A stretch of 58,259 nt of DNA from Phoronis australis (Eukaryota; Phoronida; Phoronidae). This document shows positions 10,417 to 23,700 of the stretch, piece by piece. Each line of letters starts with the position of its first letter. Position 1 is the first letter of the stretch. The stretch covers positions 1,139 through 59,397 of the forward strand of contig NMRA01000696.1 in the NCBI GenBank assembly GCA_002633005.1, in the 5' to 3' direction. The notes beneath the pieces are model-generated. The model was not told the origin of the DNA. It worked only from the letters and a program-made list of their open reading frames with translations, and did no database searches. The translations under genes and the position numbers were made by a program.

Positions 10417-13400
10417 GTAAGCCTAACTTAAATTTCTTAATGGTGCAGTAATGCATTAATTTGGCTTAGACACAGCCCTGCACCAACTGGAGCTAACTGG
10501 TTGCCTTGGACAAGATGGGTGTGTACTTGAGCTATAAACTTGAGTTTGTTAATCGAAATATTTCATTCGAAGATTAGAAAAGCATAGATATTGCTATCGA
10601 CTCGACCTACTTGACTCGGGGAGTCCCATGGGCAGTTGTGACCTATTTTTCACTTGGCAGATTTTAGCAGATGACAGAATAAAAATATCGGTGAATTTTC
10701 ACTGGTTTTGTTCAAAAGATCATAAAATATATGGCATTGTACAGATAATTCGACTTTAGGTACATACCCAGCTTTACATGAACATATCGCATCGGTGGCC
10801 TTGTCATTTGTCAGGTGAAGGTGAACGCTATGTGGGGTTCTTCAGATTTTTGATGGCTCCTCGGACACTTATTTTTTCATCGTCACCTTTGCAAATTCCC
10901 ACGTCATAAACGTAGGATTCTTTGAAAAGCACCGCCTGTTGTTTTTGTCAAAGTGTTTTCGGATAGTGCTAAAAACACTCATCGATTCCACCAGGAATGC
11001 CGTTTAGCGAGAGTGTATTTACCTCTGACGTCTTGTTTGTTTGTCGTGATTTTTCGCAAGGGGGCAGAGCTTGTGATAGGTCAATAACATCGTCCTGAAT
11101 GCCACAGGTATTCAGGGGCAATAGTACATCCCCATGAAAAGTTACACATCACAAAATACAGCCAAAAGTCTAAAGAATCGTGCATACACACACACACATA
11201 ATATAATGAGCACATACCGTGACTCCGGATACATTTTAGTCAACATAACTTGAACATATCCATAAAAATCTGTTGTTAACGGTGACCAAAAAGTGGAGTT
11301 GTAACTCGAGCAAATACTCCCGTAATCAAACATTTTTTCAACCATTCTTTTAGTTTTCCCAAATTGGCAGGTTGCCATTTTTACCCCTGCATGCGCTCCT
11401 GGCAGGCACGGTAGAAATAGGAGCACACCTTCCCTACCTGAAATTTAGTAAATAAGAGACATGTGAGAGCATGCTAGCACTAGTTTATTATTGGATGTTT
11501 CTATTAGTTATCAATCTTAACCAAATGGTCCTTGAAGACTAAATACTGCTGCATGTTATCAACTTCTATCAACTATGCAGTATGGTAAAGTATAGTTGTC
11601 ATTTTTTTATTTTTTCAAAAGCTTGGCCTTGTTGAGAGTGCTCAACATTTCATCACATATTTGTTGATGACAGCAACACTAAATAATGAAGCAAAGTTTT
11701 CTTCCTGTTCTATTTTTGTTGAAAACTTGTAGAATTTCACTATTTCACCATGTGTTCTAATTTGAAGAACCATTACCCTAAGCCTGCACCAGTTATCAGC
11801 CTTAACCAAATGTTTCAAATACTGCATACCAGTGCCTGGGTTTTGCTGCAGGTTATAAATCTAACGAAATGCCTTGAAGACTGCACACACCTGCATATTG
11901 TAATTCTTAACCACTTATGCCTAATTGTATGTTACAAATGTTTCATTTATTTACAAAGAATATTGAATCAGCAAAATCACATTCTATTTCCACAACAATA
12001 TTTGTCATGTCAAGTGTACAATAGAACCAGGAAGTAAACTCACATTTTTCAGCAGTTGAAATAATTTAGGTCATTCATTTCAGGTTGATAAAACTTAATA
12101 CATAAATGAGTCTTGTTAAATGTGACTGTCTCTTACTAAACGAAACATATTATGTATTATCATTTGACCATTTCCCCCTCTCCCCATGGTGAAATTGACC
12201 TACTTGTGTTGGCCAAGTGACTCAGAGTTTAAAGTGAAGCCAGGTGGTGGCTTTAGTTATGACCTTTGTATATTTGCATGTTATAAGTTGTGAAAGGTTG
12301 TGCCACTCCTGTTTGGACTCTCCTTGTCTCACCAGGACAGGAGGTTGGTTTGTGATTACACTGTCATCTTTCATTAAGCACTCCTTTTACTTATCAGTTG
12401 GGTTTGTATTCCAAGTGATAAAAAACACTATCAACCTCTCCTCTCACTATGTGTTGTTCAGAGGCTCATGTTGCAGCAACAAGGTAATTGTGTTGTGTAG
12501 GCTCATGTTGCAACAATGTGATGTTGCAAGAAGGTGTCATGGGCAGTTTTTTTCTTGCCTGTTGTTTTGTGCATTTCTGTTTCAACGTATTGAACATTCT
12601 TGTTTGTGTTTTCATGCCTTTTATAAGCACCATTTGATAACAGCCACTAGCCAGAGGGCTGACTGTGGTGATCGAGATTGTTTTTCTGCATGATAATGTG
12701 AACCAATTCTATCTGGCAGTGTCCTTCAGAACATGTGGGTACATGTGTGTCTCTGTGAGGTCAGAGATAGCGTATACCTATTTCAATACCTAAAAATCAT
12801 GAAAAAGTCACTATATCGTCCGGATGAGGTTTAGGAACAATCAGAGGCAGAGTTATATTAGGAATAGTAATATAATTATGCTTTATTGCATATACAAGAT
12901 ACAGTAGGAGATGCAGATGTCACCAAAAACACTTACATAGAATCTGCGGACATGGTATAAAAATGATATTGAAAGTGTGACGAGTGACTGAGACAGCCTT
13001 TGAAAAATGTGAACGGGTATAGTTTTAGAAGTGGCTGAAATGATTGCGTGTAAGTGCATCCAACGTATGACAAGCGTGACGGGGTGCTCTGCAGAACTTT
13101 TAGTTAAATGAAAGGGTTTGAAGTGACCTTAATGTAAGTGTAAGGCATACGAATAGCACTATGAGGTAGAACAATATTTTAAGTTATTCTATAGACGCTG
13201 GAATATGGACTGCCCTGCTCAAATGTATAGTTGGAATTTTTATAGTCTCTGGTCACGAGGGCATTGGCTGATGGAGCGTCGTTGTATAGAACTCTGAATC
13301 AGAGCCAGGATTATTTTATATAGCGTACCATATATGGCAATCACAGCAAGACAAAAACTCCGCAACCATCTAGCAACAATCAGTCCTAAATCACTCAAAG

Positions 13401-14131
13401 TACTGTAAGCCTAAAAGACCGGCAGAGACCCCTGCAGATAGTTAATCTGATGTCCAGACGGTGGCCTCGCTGGTTCCCTGTTCAGTCAGTTGTTTGTGGT
13501 AGCTACAATATAAAACTTATAAACCTGATTGCCTGTTGCGAAGTTTCTGCTTCACAACTCAGTCAGTCTCGTGCTGGTAGCAAAATTACTCTTATGGAAT
13601 TAAAGTTTAACTTAATACTGCCCACACAGCACAGTGTTAGTAGATTTACTGTGTAATAATCCTTTCTCACTTGAGAATAAATGTGAAGGTGTGTTTGGCT
13701 TTGCCATGCATCATTGGCAACAGGAGGCTTCTAAAACCACTTCAATCTCTGACCTTTTTGGGAGGGGGCACAGTTGTTTTGATGTTTTTGATATTGAAAA
13801 CCATTGTATGGATTTTTATGCACCCGCATATTTATATGTGTGTGCATATTGCAGTCATCTCTGTCTGGGGGTCCGGTATCCACAGCTGTATCTGCTAAAC
13901 CCCTCTCAGGATCTTTATGAGATTTGGTACGTCTGTTCCTATGAAGCTGGCAATGGATGATGATTAATTTCAGACCTCTCCGACTACCGATGTGCCCCCT
14001 AGTAGTAATTTTATTTTTTGCCTTCACCTCAGTCTGTATCGTTGGAGGTCCTCAACAGATTTTCATAAAACATAGCAGATAGGTATATATTAGTGAGATG
14101 ACTCTATCCTCCCATTTTCAGATTTATTCAA

Positions 14132-15038
14132 AGTACTTTGCGCTACCTAGTGGCCATTTTTACTGTTTTTGAGTCTGTTTTTTGGCACCCGTCCTTCTAT
14201 CAACCAAACTGATCTAGGGATAATGAAAATTGGCATATGTTCTCACTGTGAAGAGAGCAGGTGATGATGATTTTCTGACAACTTCGGCTGCTGTGGCGCC
14301 TCTTAGTGGTAGTTTTGTTTGTTTTTGTGCCCATGGCTATATTTCCGAAACGCTGTACGGGATATAGCTTTTAGTTTATTTAATATATGAAGTTGACAAC
14401 ATACGACGACGACTTTCGAAAGGATCGGACTACATGTGTGCCCCCTAGCGGCAATTTTAGTTTTTTATGTTAACTGTATCTTCAAAGGTAATCTAGCACT
14501 TGGTCGTTTTTACGGATTTCTAGTCTGTTTTTGGCTTCCGCCCGTCTGTCAGCCAAACTACTCTAAGAATGATTATGAAAATTTNAGTACTTTGCGCCAC
14601 CTAGTGGCCATTTTTACTGTTTTTGAGTCTGTTTTTTGGCACCCGTCCTTCTATCAACCAAACTGATCTAGGGATAATGAAAATTGGCATATGTTCTCAC
14701 TTTGAAGAGAGCAGGTGATGATGATTTTCTGACAACTTCGGCTGCTGTGGCGCCTCTTAGTGGTAGTTCTGTTTGTTTTTGTGCCCATGGCTATATTTCC
14801 GAAACGCTGTACGGGATATAGCTTTTAGTTTATTTAATATATGAAGTTGACAACATACGACGACGACTTTCGAAAGGATCGGACTACATGTGTGCCCCCT
14901 AGCGGCAATTTTAGTTTTTTATGTTAACTGTATCTTCAAAGGTAATCTAGCACTTGGTCGTTTTTACGGATTTCTAGTCTGTTTTTGGCTTCCGCCCGTC
15001 TGTCAGCCAAACTACTCTAAGAATGATTATGAAAATTT
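14132..15038 (+). repeat. 453-bp direct duplication joined by an N
   Basis: 14132-14584 is repeated at 14586-15038 with a constant offset of 454 and only a few differences. The two copies are separated by one N at 14585. The sequence after the second copy (acatatacg) is what the first copy should continue into. This is the pattern of two overlapping or allelic contigs placed end to end. Confidence 0.85.
14585..14585. other. single-N assembly join
   Basis: Undetermined base exactly at the junction of the 453-bp duplication. Confidence 0.85.
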
Positions 15039-15525
15039 ACATATACGTTTTTCGTATGAAGAGGATGCTTGATGATGATTTTCCGACAACTTCATCTACT
15101 GTGGCGCCTCCTAGTGGCAGTTATGTTTTTGTGACCATAGCCTCTTAGTGGCAAATTCATTTTTTCCATTTTCTTCGATTTCTCAGAAGTTCCTTGATGG
15201 CTTTTTTTAAGTTTGGAAAATAGCTTTGATGGCATATACTAGCTTTTGAATGGTTTCAATGTATTTTGCGCCATCTGGTGGCTATTTTTATGATACAAAA
15301 ACATTCCTAGAAGCACACCGTTTGCAATGCATTTGTGGGCATATTTTAATGCTCTACCTTGCTCTTGTAAAGAATCAAAAAGTCCCAATATTTAAACTTA
15401 CACATTTCCTTGAAGTTTGACTTCTGCATTCAGGTATTTCTTTAAAATTAGACATGGAATAGAAGTCACAAAAACAATTTGTTTCTTTTTGTGTTCGTAT
15501 TATGCTGTCACTTTTGTACATCCAT

Positions 15526-15650
15526 CCATCCGGCGTCTACTGCTCTATCTCCAAAACCCTTTGATGTATGTTCATGAAATTTTGCACATATGTTCATTTC
15601 ATGGATGGGATGACATGAGCGAACTTGAGTAAGATTCATCATTCAACTAA
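15526..15650 (+). repeat. fragment of dispersed repeat family 3
   Basis: Matches the 22560-22680 part of the third copy (…tgtatctccaaaa…tttgatatatgttcatgaaattttgcacat…), upstream of the first TEX2 coding exon. Confidence 0.5.
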
Positions 15651-15909
15651 CGATGATGACAAATTGATGAGTAAGATTTGCCATTTTGCGTCCACATCTT
15701 TCATTCTTTCTTAAGAACATTCTAGTGCTTGCATTTCACTGGAACATGACATTTATGCTGTTTTAACCTGCCTTCTGTCCACAAATAGTTTTTGATTTAC
15801 TGGTAGACTTACTTTCTGTTGTAGACTGAATGGCGATGAGCATTTCTTTTGAAATTGTTGGTTATTCTAAATTTACGTGCATCTTTTAAACAAGTTTGTG
15901 TCTTTTCAG

Positions 15910-15934
15910 GATGTGAGGCATTACCTTGGTGACA
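15910..15934 (+). other. TEX2: TEX2 5' untranslated part of the first coding exon
   Basis: A pyrimidine-rich acceptor (tcttttcag) ends at 15909. The ATG at 15911 is followed at once by TGA, so translation most likely starts at ATG 15935. At least one upstream non-coding exon is therefore expected. Confidence 0.65.
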
Positions 15935-17776
15935 ATGAGCAAGAAGTTCCCCCACCTTGGGTCTTCCCTTTCCAAGGGGTCCCGCAAGTCCAAGTCCTCT
16001 TCTTCGGGCCTACAAATCCACTTCAGTCCAGGCTCAGATAGTGACGAGGGCTCGGCTGAGTTGGTGACCAGCATTAAGACTCTCATCAAGTCTAAGGCAT
16101 CCTCACTGGACAGTGCTTACCATGAGATAGCTGACCTCCTCCGCTCAGACTCCACAACACTTCCACACAAAAAGAGCACCAAAAAGGACAAACAGGTGAA
16201 GTCAGATGTGCGTGCTTCCAAGTCAGACGACCAGTGTAAAGTTGATAGGCACACTGATGAGTCAGGTGATCAAACCACTGCTTCAGACCCTTTGAATGTT
16301 GCGCAGGCCTCAGCTGCCTTATCAGAGCCAGTGAGGTGCACACCAGAGCCTCTGCTAGATTGTGGAGACGTTGCTGTTCATTCTACTACAGCATTTGTAA
16401 ATGAAGATACAGTAGACTCGACATCGATACCTTCACGCGTTGGTAACACTGCCTCTTCATTACTGTCACATTTGACAGAACTGCTGTCTGACCACAATAT
16501 CTCTGAGCCACAGTCAACAGATCAGGCCAGTTCTGATGATGTGGAAGAACACAACACAGAGCAAGAGGTGGCCAGGGAATTAAACCGAAAACAAGATATC
16601 ACTGAGAAAAGCGAGGACTTAAAATATCAAAGTTTAATGATTACTGGACAGGGGGAAGGAGTAAAGCCAGAGTGGTTTGAGTGTGGTGATGAGCCAGTTG
16701 AGGTTAGTGATGAGAAGCATCAAGTGTTGAACACTAGGGAAGGTGAGGCGCATTTAGACTATGACCCACAGGAGGAACATGACAATGGAAATAGTGGTTC
16801 AGTGAAGATGCAGACTGAGTCAACTGGTAGTGTGACCAACCCAGTACAGATTCATCATCGCAACAGTTCCACTGGCTCTGTTGGTATTGTGCGATCTTGG
16901 GATGATGGATCTGTGGATCCACTGACAGCGCTCAATCTAGAATCCGAAGATGAGGACTACTATGATCATGCTGCATCACTGTCGCAACATCCCAGAGACC
17001 CACTGCTAATGGACATCCATAACTCTGATTCTTCTTCATCTCTCACATTAGGAAAAAGTGAACCTCTTAAGCCAGTTGTGACCAAGTCGGACAGTTTCCC
17101 AACATTTTCAAATGTCTCAGATCCTGCAGTTTTGAGACATAAGTCAGACTCTTTTGATATGGTTGATGATTTTTATGATGTTGAGCCGGTTGAGGAGTTT
17201 GGTGGCGCTGTCAATACACATAACATATCTCAGTCATTGCCTAGCTCACCCACTCATGTGACTCACCATGGCAACGCTGGCTTGAAACAGGCACTGAAGC
17301 GAAAGCTGAAGAAAAGTGCACCTGCCAAAGTTAATATCAAACCTCTCCAGTTTAGCAGCCTGGTGAAGAATCAGGTGTCGCATGACCAGAAGGAAGGCAG
17401 CCCAGATAGTGTGGACAAGGAATCACTAGATGGGCTTGAGATGGACAAAGGGGTGCTAAATAAGAACCAGTCTTCCAACCGCAGTCTCATTGACTACATT
17501 CCTGAATACCCTGCCCCCCTACCCTGGTATCATATCATCAGTTTCACCATGTGTATTTTCGCTTACATGATTTTGCCTATTCCTTCATTTATGTCTGGCT
17601 TGATACTTGGTGCTGTCGTGACGTTCCTTTGTCTCCGATTCTACATGTGGCTCATTGAGCCCGGGCCAGTTGTGAGTCGCATTATGTTGCAGAACATTGA
17701 TGTGCTGCCACCGTTGGAAGTGCCTGAAACTCACCAGACAAACTTTGAGACCAAAGACAATAACATCATTTATGAG
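15935..17776 (+). CDS. TEX2: TEX2 coding exon 1 (N-terminus and membrane hairpin)
   Basis: 614 codons, ending phase 0 at GAG|gtagac; the open frame continues only four codons past the donor to TGA 17786. It starts MSKKFPHLG. Rich in Ser, Asp and Glu, with repeated KSDSF motifs (around residues 386 and 407). It has two FFAT-like acidic tracts, DEDYYDHA (about 340-347) and DDFYDVEP (about 411-418). Two hydrophobic segments (about 534-550 and 556-575) form the membrane hairpin, preceded by LPWYH and followed by WLIEPGP. Confidence 0.93.
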
Positions 17777-20700
17777 GTAGACATGTGAAAATGGTTGTGT
17801 TAGATGTACAGTTAAACTTTCATAAGTCCGATATGCATAAGTTGTATTTTCGCTTAATTCGAAAAACGTACCACAGCACAGTTGCTTTGGGTTTTGTACA
17901 TTTGGCCTTTCATTTAAGTCAAATTTGGCCTTTCAGTTAAGTCAAATTTGGCCTTTCAGTTAAGTCAAATTTGGGCTTTCAGTTAAGTCAAAATTGGCCA
18001 TTCAGTTACGTCAAATTTCACTTTGCAGTCAGATCAGACTCATGCAAGTTTCACTGTAGTTTTGTTTTACTTAAAATTCGCCAATTGAACTTATGATGTT
18101 TTAACATCATCTTTAAAAGAATCTTGTGATAAGCTGTTTTTGATGGATTGCTATAATTTTAATACGCATTCTATTTTTATATGCCCGCACATATGTATGT
18201 GGGTGCATTATGCTATCTATCAGTCGCAGTCCAGCATTTACAACTGCTTCTCTAAAACTCCCCATTGTATGTTCTGGAAATTTTGGAGGTATTTTCCAAT
18301 CATGGATGGTATGGCATGAGTGAATTTTCTGGTAGACCCAACGACTGGTGTGCCCATTTGTGGCATTTTTTGACAGATTTTCATGAAATTTGGCTGATAA
18401 TTTATTATATAGACGATGGCCATTTTACTGTTTTTGCCTGTCTATTCACCAAACTGCAAAAGAATCATTATGAAAATTAGCAGATGTGTTTTAACTGAGA
18501 AAAGCAGGGTCGATGTTAATTCTCAGACAACTCTGAGTACTGTGCTGCCCCCAATTGGCAATCTTCCTTTTTTCTCCTGCTATATCTTCTAACCCCCTTA
18601 CAGGATTTTCATTTAATATACCCATTGTGTTTCATGGAGTGTTGCAACAGTTGGCTACTAAAATTGGACGGATCCAACAACCATGGTGCCCCCTAGTGGC
18701 AGTTTTATCCTTTTCTGTATCTTTGTGCTCGTTGATGGATTTTTATAAAATTTGACTAATAAATTTCTGTTAAACAGACAATGACACATTCCCTATTTCT
18801 GATGGATCCATTTAGTGACAATTTTTGTTATTTTCAAGCCTGCTTTTTGGCATTCAGCTAGCTATTGAACAAATTACTTCAAGGATGATTTTGAAAGTTA
18901 GCATGTATGTTCCTTCTGGATAGAGTATGGCTGATGTTTTTCAGATGGGTTTAACTTCTGTGGTGCCGCTTAGTGGCCATTTTGATTTTTGTCTGTGGGT
19001 CGATATCTACGAAGTTCCTTGATCAATCCTCATGGATTTTGGTATATATTTGTATAGAGGAAAATGCCACTGACGTGGATTTTGGGACAAATACATCTCT
19101 GTGGAGTCTCCTAGTGACATTTTTTTTGTGTCTACCTTGATTTTTATCAGTTGCTTTGGTAGATGTTCATGAAATTAACAAAATGTTACTATCACGTATA
19201 ATATAACACTTGCCTTGTTTGTTTCAGTCAGATTTCACGGGCATTGTGAAACCTAGTAGCCTTTTTATTAATTTTGTGTTTTTTGCTTGTTGTCAACCTC
19301 CCTATCCAAGTTACTTGAAAACTTGAAAAATCGTGATGAAAGGTGGCATGTGTGTTCCTGTTGAGGGGAGCATTTATGAATTGCTTTTCTAATACCTAGT
19401 ATTGCTTCCTCTAATGTGAATGTAACATCACCGCTCTGAGATGCTCTTGTTTGGATCAGTTTTCAAAGTAACATGCTTGGGCAATAGTTGACTGCAAGAC
19501 GGTGAATGCAACATTTTAAGTAAGCATTTAGCAAAAATTCTAATCAGAAAGGTTATTATTTTGACTTCAGGATGAAATACTCACTCTCAAATTCAACTTT
19601 TAAATGCTATCTCCCATTTTTTCAGGGTTGGATGAATGAGTTGACCCGGGAATATGACTTCATAACATATCACGTCAGTGAAACCTACTCTGTCTTTCTA
19701 AAATTAGAAGGAACGATGCTAAGATTGCGCCGACCAAAAACCAATGTTCCAAGGCACCATGTTTGGTATGAACAAACTCAAACATCTCCTTTTGTGCATC
19801 AGCGACACTATGACTTGAGAGGGTGCCATATATTCCTGAGACCTGAAGGCCTTGTGAAAAAACGTGTGTGGAGTAAAAAGTATCCGATTTGTATCATTTT
19901 GAAAAAGATGCATTCTTCTTTGAAAGTTCCAGAAGCTCATCCTACCAATGGTGGTATGTCTACATCAAATGGTGGTTCCCAGAAGACTAGTGTTGAATTT
20001 AAGGACCAGGACCGACCAAAGGTGTCTGAAGAGAAGAAACGAGATAGAAGTCCTTTTAGGAAAAGCTTTCAAAAGGACAAGGATAAAGCATCAAAGGATA
20101 GTGATTTTGTGATGGTGCCCAAGGATGGTTGTGTAGAAACTTTATTCCTGTTTGCCCGTACTTGTCGGGAGAAAGAGGAGTGGTTTTATAGGCTCAAAGC
20201 TGCATCCAAGGGCCAGCCGCTGATTAAGACACTAAAGAGTGTCATTGAAGACGTCCAGAATTCCAGCTTAGCGTGTCCATCACTAATATCAGCACCAACT
20301 GTTCCAGCTGAGACAGACAGACGTCTGTCATCTCAAACCTCCCATACCAGCATGTCACCAAGTGCCTCCAGTGAGACTTTATTAAAAAGTGGGAAAGAAA
20401 TGTCATGTTTGCTGACTACCCCACAGGAACTGCTAGAAGAGTAAGTGTTCTGCAAAGCCACGAAATTAGTTCAAAGTGCATTGCATCAATGTACCACTTC
20501 TTTAATACAAAAGGTATATTTTTTATTCAGAGGTTTTATTTCTACTTAGGGTTTTATCACTGCTTTACATTTTTAAAAAATCCTGGAGTTACAATTTGAA
20601 TGTATTTCCTAGACAATGACGCAATTTTTATTAGGCATTGGTGGAAAGTTGACAGTGGCTACACGCCTACCAGACACACCAGTTGACAGTGGCCTCACAA

Positions 20701-23700
20701 CTAACAAACACACAAGTTGACAGTGGCCACACTCCTACCAAACACACAAGTTGACAGTGGCCACACGCCTACCAGACACACAAGTTGACAGTGGCCACAC
20801 TCCTACCAGACACACAAGTTGACAGTGGCCACATGCCTACCAGACACACAAGTTGACAGTGGCCACATGCCTACCAGACGCACAAGTTGACAGTGGCCAC
20901 ATGCCTACCAGACACACCAGTTGACAGTGGCCACATGCCTACCAGACACACAAGTTGACAGTGGCCACATGCCTACCAGACACACAAGTTGACAGTGGCC
21001 ACATGCCTACCAGACACACAAGTTGACAGTGGCCACATGCCTACCAGACACACAAGTTGACAGTGGCCACATGCCTACCAGACACACAAGTTGACAGTGG
21101 CCACATGCCTACCAGACACACAAGTTGACAGTGGCCACATGCCTACCAGACACACAAGTTGACAGTGGCCACATGCCTACCAGACACACAAGTTGACAGT
21201 GGCCACATGCCTACCAGACACACAAGTTGACAGTGGCCACATGCCTACCAGACACACAAGTTGACAGTGGCCACATGCCTACCAGACACACAAGTTGACA
21301 GTGGCCACATGCCTACCAGACACACAAGTTGACAGTGGGCACATGCCTACCAGACACACAAGTTGACAGTGGCCACATGCCTACCAGACACACCAGTTGA
21401 CAGTGGCCACATGCCTACCAGACACACAAGTTGACAGTGGCCACATGCCTACCAGACACACAAGTTGACAATGGCCACATGCCTACCAGACACACCAGTT
21501 GACAGTGGCCACATGCCTACCAGACACACAAGTTGACAGTGGCCACATGCCTACCAGATGCACCAGTTGACAGTGGCCACATGCCTACCAAACACACAAA
21601 TTGACAGTGGCCACACGCCTAACAGACACACAAGTTTTTGATGCTCTATAAAGTGCCCGTTTAACAAAAATGTGATCTCAGTTGTCACACATTTTCTTTT
21701 GTGTCCTCGTATTTTTTCATTTCCTTCTTATAGCGGTCTTCACATTTTACTGGACGCTCGCTCATTTGCCAGAATCCTGTGAAGACCTTGGGAGTGTGAT
21801 GTTTACAACTAGATTTGAATGTTTAGCGCATAAAGAAGCTGAAGCAGTTAAGACTTGATGCTTTTAATTTGTAAATTTTCAATAGCACCAAGTTCTTTAA
21901 TAACCAGTGCAGTACAACATATCTTTGATTTGCACAGTGTTTTCTTTCTGTCCTCAGGTATGTGACCTACATGGGTCGTCTGATGCCTGCCAAGCCCAAG
22001 AGAATGTTTGGTAGCAGCCCCTTGGCTCCTCATCACAGCATCTCATGTGACTCACAGTTGATGTGGCTCAATGCTCTTATTGGTCGACTGTTCTTCGACT
22101 TCTTACGGATAGGCCATTGGAAAAATAAAGTCAGGGAAAAAATACAAAAGAAACTCAACAAAATTCATGTGAGTGGAAGCAGACAAAAATTACGAATTTC
22201 CATATTTAGTTCTTAATTTGGGGATAATTTTTCAGATTGTAGAATTCATTATAGACTATTTCATGTGTAAGAAAGAAATTAAGTAAGGTAGTGTCACAGT
22301 CAAGGTTATTGATCAAAAGCAAAATTAGGGTTTCCATTGTAATTGTGAAAATTGTCTTTGCCATTGTGACACCACTTAACGATTAAGAATTTGCATGTCA
22401 ATGCACCCAATCACGGCCTCAGTATTTGTTTAATTTTTAGTAGCATACTCATTCATAGTAACACCCTATGCTTGGTTTACTGTCCTCATCTGAAATTTCC
22501 AATGTTTATGTGTCCACGTATTTATATGCGGGCGCATTATGCCGTCATTCCTGTCCGTCTGCCATCTGATGTCCTCTACTGTATCTCCAAAATGGTTTGA
22601 TATATGTTCATGAAATTTTGCACACTTGTTTCTTTCATGGTTGGGACTGCATGAATAAAGTTTCGGACAGATCCGACTACCAGTGTGCCTCCTAGTGGCA
22701 ATTTTAGTTTTTTACGTTTACCTCTCTGTCTTCAAAGATCTTGAACAGATTTTCATAAAATTTGATAAATAGGCATCTATAGTTGATGCTACACTCCATT
22801 TTCGAAAAGATTCAAAGTATTTTTCATCATCTGGTGACCATTTTTAGTGTTTTCGAGTTGGCGTCTGCCCCTCTATCGACTATTTAATAAAGATACTGCA
22901 GAGGGTTTGGGGGATACAGTCATGGGCACAAAAAAAAGAAATTACCACTAGGAGGCATCATAGTAGACAAAATCATCGGAAAGCAAGCGTCAGTCGTCAA
23001 CGGACGATGACGACTTTCAGATGGAACCGACGAACGCTGTGCCCTCTAGTGGCAATTTTATTGGTTCTTTTGTTGTCTTTTTGTCTTTGAAAGTTCTTGG
23101 CAGATTTTTCCCGGCTACAGCTGAATCTTCTAGACCCCTTACAAGATCTTTTTGAAGTTTTGCAGTTGCATTGTTATTAACTTAATAGCAGGTGGCCAAA
23201 CTGGACTACCGCTGTGGTTCCTATTGGCAGTTTGTTTTTTTTCCTGTTTGCCTTTGTATCTTTGGAGTTCTTTGGCGGATTTTCGTTTTCGTGAAAGTTG
23301 GCAAATAGTTTTGAGAGACGATTACACCTTCGCATTTTTGGATGGGTTCAAAGTATTCTGTGTCATCTAATGGTCATTTTTGTGATATAAATAAACACCC
23401 TTAGAAGCACTCTGTTTGCGGTGCAGCTGTGGGTGCACTTCAACGCTCCACTTTGCTCTTCTCAGATTTCATGACTTGGAATTCTTTAAAACTCCTTGTG
23501 TCTGTGAATACTTTTCTCCAGAATTCTGTCTCCCAAAAAGTACACAAGTCACCTTTGAAATTCTTATCAGACAGTTTCAGTGAAGCCTACTCCTATCTTT
23601 GTTACAATTTATTGTCTACTATCCTCCAATCTATTGTTTGACTCTTGCTTGTCAAGTCAGACATCAGTGTAGCTCATTGGGTGTTTAGCTGATTGACTAT

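Larger units (their letters stand above)
9306..13817. other. long non-coding stretch upstream of TEX2
   Basis: About 4.5 kb of mostly AT-rich sequence. It holds only a retropepsin-like short ORF (9708-9863) and an exon-like segment (10281-10416). A TEX2 promoter and 5' untranslated exon may lie here, because the first TEX2 coding exon begins at a splice acceptor, but I cannot locate them. Confidence 0.4.
13818..15320 (+). repeat. dispersed repeat family 3 (c-c-ctagtgg-type), copy 1
   Basis: Internally degenerate sequence in which short motifs recur roughly every 150-250 bases: 'gtgccccctagtggcaattttag', 'ccatttttactgtttttgagtctg', 'tttcataaaat' and 'ccaaactg'. Related copies with the same opening (tttatatg...gcgcattatgc) occur at 18180-19330 and 22505-23410. 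No coding capacity or termini are evident. Part of it (14132-15038) is a direct duplication that is probably an assembly artefact. Confidence 0.6.

Noticed and set aside
12244-12693. 149-codon plus-strand ORF
   Set aside because: Cys/Phe/Leu/His-rich composition from a T-rich region, no conserved motif, no splice support.
13450-13960. Overlapping 68-108 codon ORFs upstream of TEX2
   Set aside because: They overlap dispersed repeat family 3 and show no coding features.
15926-15934. TEX2 start three codons upstream at TTG 15926
   Set aside because: Not an ATG; the first in-frame ATG is 15935, in a reasonable context (gacaATGa).
20645-21636. CRISPR-like array
   Set aside because: Units are contiguous with no unique spacers, and the setting is a eukaryotic intron; it is a minisatellite.
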